From: Tanypteryx hageni
Taxonomy: Eukaryota > Arthropoda > Insecta > Odonata > Petaluridae
Direction: 5' to 3'
Length of the DNA: 64,000 nucleotides
Assembly: GCA_028673005.1 (NCBI GenBank)
Contig: CM054120.1
Span: 60,324,057 to 60,388,056, forward strand
Shown here piece by piece: positions 58,722 through 64,000 of the stretch (position 1 is the first letter of the stretch; the number at the start of each line of letters is the position of its first letter). Below the pieces are notes generated by a model. That model saw only the letters and a program-made list of their open reading frames with translations, did not search any database and was not told where the DNA came from. The translations under genes and the position numbers were made by a program.

Positions 58722-58829
58722 ACGAAATTTTATTTTCCAAAGGGTTTAAAAAAACAGAATATTTATCCCAAATTTGTGCAGAAGGATCAACGATTGATTC
58801 AATAAACACATCAGCTACGACGAACAATA

Positions 58830-59214
58830 ATGAACTCTTACGAATTGAAAACAATTTTCAACAACGTAAAAGCTGTTAAAAATATTGACACACGTATTCG
58901 CTTCGGATAACCTACCAATGCGCACTGAATGCCCGTACGCATACGTGACGAGCACCGATCCTCGACATAGGGCGGGAGAACATTGCTTATCTTTCTTCAT
59001 TGACGAGTGTGGCTGTGGAGAACCTTTCGATAGTTACGGATTACCGCCGATCATCAAGAATCACCAAAAATTCATCGTAAAATATTCAATTACTTGGACA
59101 TAATATGACTATCCTCTTCAGAGGTACACATCCGATGTTTGCGGGATGTATTGTGTTGTTTATCATTAATTCAGATGCCATGGGCTAGAAAAGAAGGCTA
59201 TGTTAAAATATTGA
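58830..59214 (+). pseudogene. Adenovirus-type cysteine protease (right arm B)
   Basis: Same as 39009-39393, with GEHC, FDSYGLPP and SDVCGMYC visible and the same TAA stops. A few substitutions lie in the N-terminal part (VKAV versus VKSF region). Confidence 0.78.
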
Positions 59215-60040
59215 GCGATAATATGTGGTTCATCCAACTCCTTCGAATCATAAAACAACCTGAAATGTCTCTCCCATCTGGGACCTCGGGTACGAGCCGA
59301 TTGGAGACCTCAACAGTTTAGACAGAGGATTTAGAAAATGATGATGATGAGCAAACACACCTATTAAGCCATAAAGGCTTTGTAATCTTTCCTTTTCCTT
59401 ATTTATGTCAATGAACTCTTTTTTATTAATTATAATAAAAAAGTGGTATTTCCATATGAGAAAAAATAAATTGTAATAATCGATATCGATTCCAAATCGA
59501 ACGATTTATACGGAGTTACATAACTCTATACGTTATTTTGCTTTTCGATGGTTAACAAAATCAAACATTTCTTTAAAAACATCACCTATCAATTTGTATA
59601 AGTGTCATTATGTATATTTCGCATGTCAACCTTTCTATTTATGTTAAGCGGTGATAAACCTCCAGTAATCTAACTCAGAATAAAAATATATGCAAACTGA
59701 TACAATATCAATGTTAATACTCAACATCTTATTAATTTGTTATTGATTAATGGTTTCTAATAGATATAATATAGAAACCCATGGCGCCACGCGGAAATAT
59801 AAATTTAGTGAAGCCATATCATGGCAGTATCCATCATCAGAGATGATGATGATACAGATGTATCAAAGGCCTACTGCATAATGATGATATATTTATACAA
59901 AATCTGAAAAGATAAACCCTGTGGAACGTTTTTTTACATTTTCTTACCACATCAATATAATCTTTTTGGTTTCGAAAAATCTAGTCACCTCAGTGATACT
60001 GCAAAAGTTCCTTTACACTCTTGAACAAATATGCCTAGGG

Positions 60041-60321
60041 CAGGGGTATCAAACACGAGGCCCGCGAAGCAAGATACTTCATAATTTGACGCAGCTCAAA
60101 CTCAAACGTATTTATTTTAGAATATTTTTTAAATAATCCGAGAAATTTATTAAATATACACTTCGAAAATATCCGCAGTTTAATTTTCATTTCCATTTTA
60201 AAACACTCTACGCAGGTTGGGTTTTGAATAATGTTCTTATCATTGGATGCGGCCCGCGGATTTGTTGCGGTGCCTTATTGCAGCCCGCAAATTTAGTGCA
60301 ATGCAATCATATGGCACACGC
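60041..60321 (+). repeat. hAT-like non-autonomous fragment, copy B
   Basis: Counterpart of 40220-40500, starting CAGGGGTATCAAACACGAGG. Confidence 0.5.
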
Positions 60322-61350
60322 ACAGCCGAGTAACATTTGGTCGTGTCATGCTAACTGGTCTGAAATGTTTTGAAACCGATATCCACAAAATCGTTTATGC
60401 ATAAAATATCTGAAACTAGGCTGCTGTTCGTTGCAAAATTTGGAATTATCTAATGTGATAAAATGTCGTGAAATTTCTAAAAGTTCCGCACTCCGCCCTT
60501 AAAACGACACGCTTTTATATGCAAAGCATAGAAATATATTTTAACCGCTTAGTTGAAGTGGAAGCATTTTAAAATATATTTTGCTGAGGTTTACACAGAA
60601 TTCTAAATCGTATTTCAGAAATGCTTTAGTTTGTTTCAATCGGTTCTTAAGGATATTTTTCCTATATACGGTCTTGAACTTCATAAGAATACAAAACGGA
60701 CTCTTTTCACTTTCTTCACTACAATCCAAACTAACTGAACTATAAATTGTACAGATCTCAAAATCAATGATATTTGAGCCAAGTCTGAGTTTATTTAAAT
60801 GATAAAGATGTCAAATTACCTTATCAGAGGAATGATAAAAGCCTTAGCATTCGTTGATTACCAAAAATAGGTTTTTAACTGCAGACATCTATATCTATCT
60901 ACATGTATCTATGTCTAAGCTGGATTTTTACATTTAATAAACTCGCGTAAAATATAGTGAAATAGCACTTTTTGATAAATGATTATTTGATATTCATTTC
61001 TCTCTTTAAATTGACACGTGTTCGCTCATTTCCTAATCATGGCCTCAGAATCCTCATAAAATTATTTGTTTTACATCGCATTCTCCCTTTCCCTGCAAAC
61101 GTCCTCTGTCTTATATCTATCCTCGCCTACCTTCTCACTTTTATTAACCCGTTCTCCCAACCTACTATGGTAGACTAAGACTATCTTCAGCTCTAAAATT
61201 CCATGACATTGCCACATAGAGGAACCGAAGGAAAAGCAGAGACAGCGGTAGGCCACGGTGTCCGAACGTGGATGCTAAGTGGGTGATTGGAATATTTCCT
61301 TACAGATCCATCGCTCTAATTAGTATTGGTTTTCAGAGCTCAATTTAGGC

Positions 61351-61591
61351 TATCATAGTAGACTCCTTTACCACATCCTACTTCACCCACAATTCCTTTA
61401 CTGCTTTGCAGCATACCGTTTTCTCTTTTCACCTTTCATTCCTTGTCTCCTTACTACATTTTCACTTTCCTTTCATTCTCTCTCAAATTATCCATCAAAC
61501 CTCTCTCTCAATTTTTCTTCGCCTCTCTTACACATACTAATATTTCCCCCTATATCTGTCCTCTCTCATTTCCACCACATCCTTTCATATA
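61351..61591 (+). repeat. Pyrimidine-rich tract, copy B
   Basis: Counterpart of 41530-41770. Confidence 0.5.
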
Positions 61592-62540
61592 TTCTCTCCC
61601 TCCTATCTTAGATTAACTATATTTTCGTGATGGAGCATCGCGAGCAAGCGAAGAAAAACGAAACATAACCAGAAAAATAATCGCCATACTACCGATAAAA
61701 AACGGGACAGTGGGATTTTTTTGTATTGCTATCATTTATATTTAAAATAAACAAAATCCTCGTAGTTTGAGTTATTTCGTTTTTTAAGTAACGGTCTAAT
61801 TGAAAAAAACTGTCAAATAAGAACACCTTAATATTGCATAATATAAAAGAAATCAATCTAGAATAAAAAATTGAAACTTTTTATGCCGATATGCTAATAT
61901 GAAAACGCTTTTTATTATTCTAGATTTGTTTAGAATTGCATACTTAAAAATCTTTATGGATTTATAAATACTAAAGATTTCCCCTTTCAAAATTAACGAA
62001 ACAGTTACACGAATTTAAATTCACCCAGAAAGGAAGCACTTAAAATGTATTACACTCGAATACTGCTATTTACACTACTGATTATTCGATATAGTCATTG
62101 TAATTTTCTGTGATTTTAAATTCTGGCATCTATATACCTTTTTCTCACGACTTGATTTGCCAGTCTCTGGGTCCGTTGTTCTTCCCCTTCGTTTTTCCTG
62201 TTATTTTCTAGCCTCGCGACTTAATCCGCCATTTTTAGTGCGTTGTTTGTTGGTTTCAATTGAACGTTTTCTTCTTTTTCTTAGAGTTTGATCTAAACTT
62301 TGCGGGTGCGATATACCAATCTCTAGAATGTAATATTCTGTGGAAGTACTACAGTCACGCGCATTTCACTCCCCTCTTCCGAGCAGCTCTCTTTCCACCT
62401 TACCGCCCCTACTGCTGTGCGCAGGGGAAACAATGTATAGGCAGTAACAAAGCAGCTCACTTCCTTACTTATCGCCCCTACCAAAGTGCGCCGAGTCAAC
62501 AATGCGTCGGGACATCGTACCGAAATTCAACTTTGATTTT

Positions 62541-62881
62541 TCTAAAATCGACGATTATTTTCCCGCGATACTTTCGAAAAATATTGAAGCTTACACAAAG
62601 GTTTGGTAGTTTCCGACGCTAATTTTACTCAAAATTCGAAGACTAAAATCGACGTTTATTTTTCATAAAAATCGGTGACGGTTTTCGGCGTTTACTTTAT
62701 TATATTTTACGAGAATTAGTAGTTTTCGATTTTATTATTTCCTAAAAAGTGATCACTCTCGTTGTTTGTTTTTCCTAAAAATGGACCACGTGTATCAACG
62801 TTCGTTTTTATACATTTAATTGTTGTTTGTTTTCGACGCATAGTATATTTCTTAAAAGGCGTTATCTAATAACGACGTTTC
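62541..62881 (+). repeat. CGACG-motif array, copy B
   Basis: Counterpart of 42720-43060. Confidence 0.45.
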
Positions 62882-63598
62882 TTTAAATACATTTCTTGGA
62901 TTTTTATCAAGAATAGTGTTATAAATTGAATTCCTTCAAATTAAATATAACTAAAAGTGTATAAATAAGAATAATTTTTTGAAGTTATTAACATTTATAA
63001 AGCGCACAAAAATTGTAAAAATAAAAATATGACATTTTTTTTTATAATTAACTAAAATAAAACGTACTGAATAAAAAAATAAATTAAATATTTTATAGAG
63101 ATATTGATTATATAAATGTTGTGTTGAATTCTTTAGGACATCTGAACTAATTATTGTAATAGCAAAAATTTAATATATCCAATACCTCCATATACATAAC
63201 CATTTAAATTACTTTTTCATTCAGTGCAGAGGTTCTAAATGCTTTAGTTAATTTCAGAAATTTTTGCAAGCATAATTATCAAAGAGTACATTTTCTGTAT
63301 ATGACAGCATGCTAGAAAGGAAGAAAGCCTGGCCCGGCAATGGTTAGTAGAGCTTGTCTCCGCCAGAGCGAAGGAGCTTATACTGTTGCGGCAAAGAACG
63401 AAAGTCAATGCATCGTATCGTATCGTAAATTTAAAGTGATTTGCCTTGTGAAAGATAAAATTGGAATAAAGAAAGTTAAATTTTAGAAAATTATATTTAC
63501 GGCAAATGTCTTAAATCTACCAGACAGCATCGAAAAATATTAAAAATCTATTATTTTCTCGAAACTCACAAAATAAAAATAATTTTTAAACGTCTACA

Positions 63599-64000
63599 TT
63601 TGATTTGCAAATCAGTCGGCCTGGTTGAAATATAATAATTTATTATTTATTTATATGAAGATTATGTACGTCGTATTTGGTTAAAATCCATGACGTCTGT
63701 TCTCTAGAAATACGTCTAAAAGACATATTATTTCAATTTTTAGTGTGGTATTCCTGTTTTTAGGCTTGCTTTAAACATCTTGATTTCATTATGGTATGTT
63801 GTACAAATCTTATATAAAAAATTTAATTGAAATTCGTTAAGCCAATTTCTTCCAACTCCATAATAAGTGAAAGAAATTAATTTGTAATTGTGGCATCCCT
63901 GATTAGCTGATTGAGTTAAATCTGCGTTTATTGTTTTCTATATATGTGTATATTATAAATATTAAATTTGTTTGAAAATTTAGAATATATTTCAACAAAT
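63599..64000 (+). repeat. 145-bp satellite array, copy B (cut by window end)
   Basis: Counterpart of the first units of 43778-44500; the array continues past the window. Confidence 0.65.

Larger units (their letters stand above)
52194..64000 (+). repeat. Large direct duplication, copy B (runs off window)
   Basis: Second copy of 32371-44179, ending at the window edge in the third satellite unit. Gene order and almost all lesions are the same as in copy A; the few private changes are listed under the individual genes. Confidence 0.95.

Noticed and set aside
9090..64000. Defined terminal inverted repeats and 6-bp target duplication of a Polinton
   Set aside because: I looked for AGT-type ends and 6-bp duplications at the arm limits and found none. 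The limits are set by other insertions, duplication breakpoints or the window end.

Overview
The window looks like arthropod, most likely insect, nuclear DNA. It is A+T-rich and has no recognisable host gene. It is packed with nested and broken transposable elements of types common in insect genomes: Polinton/Maverick, Jockey-clade LINE, RTE-like LINE, Ty3/gypsy LTR element, hAT, and tRNA-derived SINEs. The species cannot be named from the sequence.

Layout. 1-7455 is A+T-rich DNA without a convincing gene, with two tRNA-derived SINE copies near 3.4-3.6 kb. 7456-9090 is a 5'-truncated RTE-like LINE on the minus strand. It abuts a large inverted arm (about 9090-15830). This arm has an outer non-coding tail (145-bp satellite units, a motif array, a LINE 3' end) followed by minus-strand Polinton genes: major capsid, penton-like capsid, integrase, a conserved helical protein and a small basic protein. 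The packaging ATPase and the protein-primed DNA polymerase B (PolB) follow. PolB is cut by a Jockey-clade LINE (18918-24368, 15-bp target duplication) and then by a Ty3/gypsy retrotransposon (25317-32368, 4-bp target duplication, near-identical LTRs, one intact 1314-codon gag-pol frame). More PolB follows, then a hAT (DUF4371-type) transposase relic, the PolB N-terminal fragment (to 35233) and a SINE.

At about 35540 the arm starts again in the opposite orientation: conserved protein, integrase, penton, major capsid, then an adenovirus-type protease, then the same outer tail (40450-44180). The two arms form a very large imperfect palindrome. From about 45.4 kb a second minus-strand Polinton copy begins (exonuclease-like ORF, major capsid, penton, integrase, small protein, ATPase, PolB). 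It has neither the Jockey nor the gypsy insertion. From 52194 to the window end the whole 32371-44179 block is repeated in direct orientation at an offset of about 19.82 kb, with only some 40-50 differences visible by eye.

How it works together. The Polinton genes encode the usual virus-like set (PolB, retroviral-type integrase, A32-like ATPase, adenovirus-like protease, two capsid proteins), but every copy carries stops, frameshifts or deletions, so none looks autonomous. The gypsy element is the one element that still looks intact and young. The second Polinton copy supplies the unoccupied target sites of both the Jockey and gypsy insertions, which makes the order of events unusually readable.
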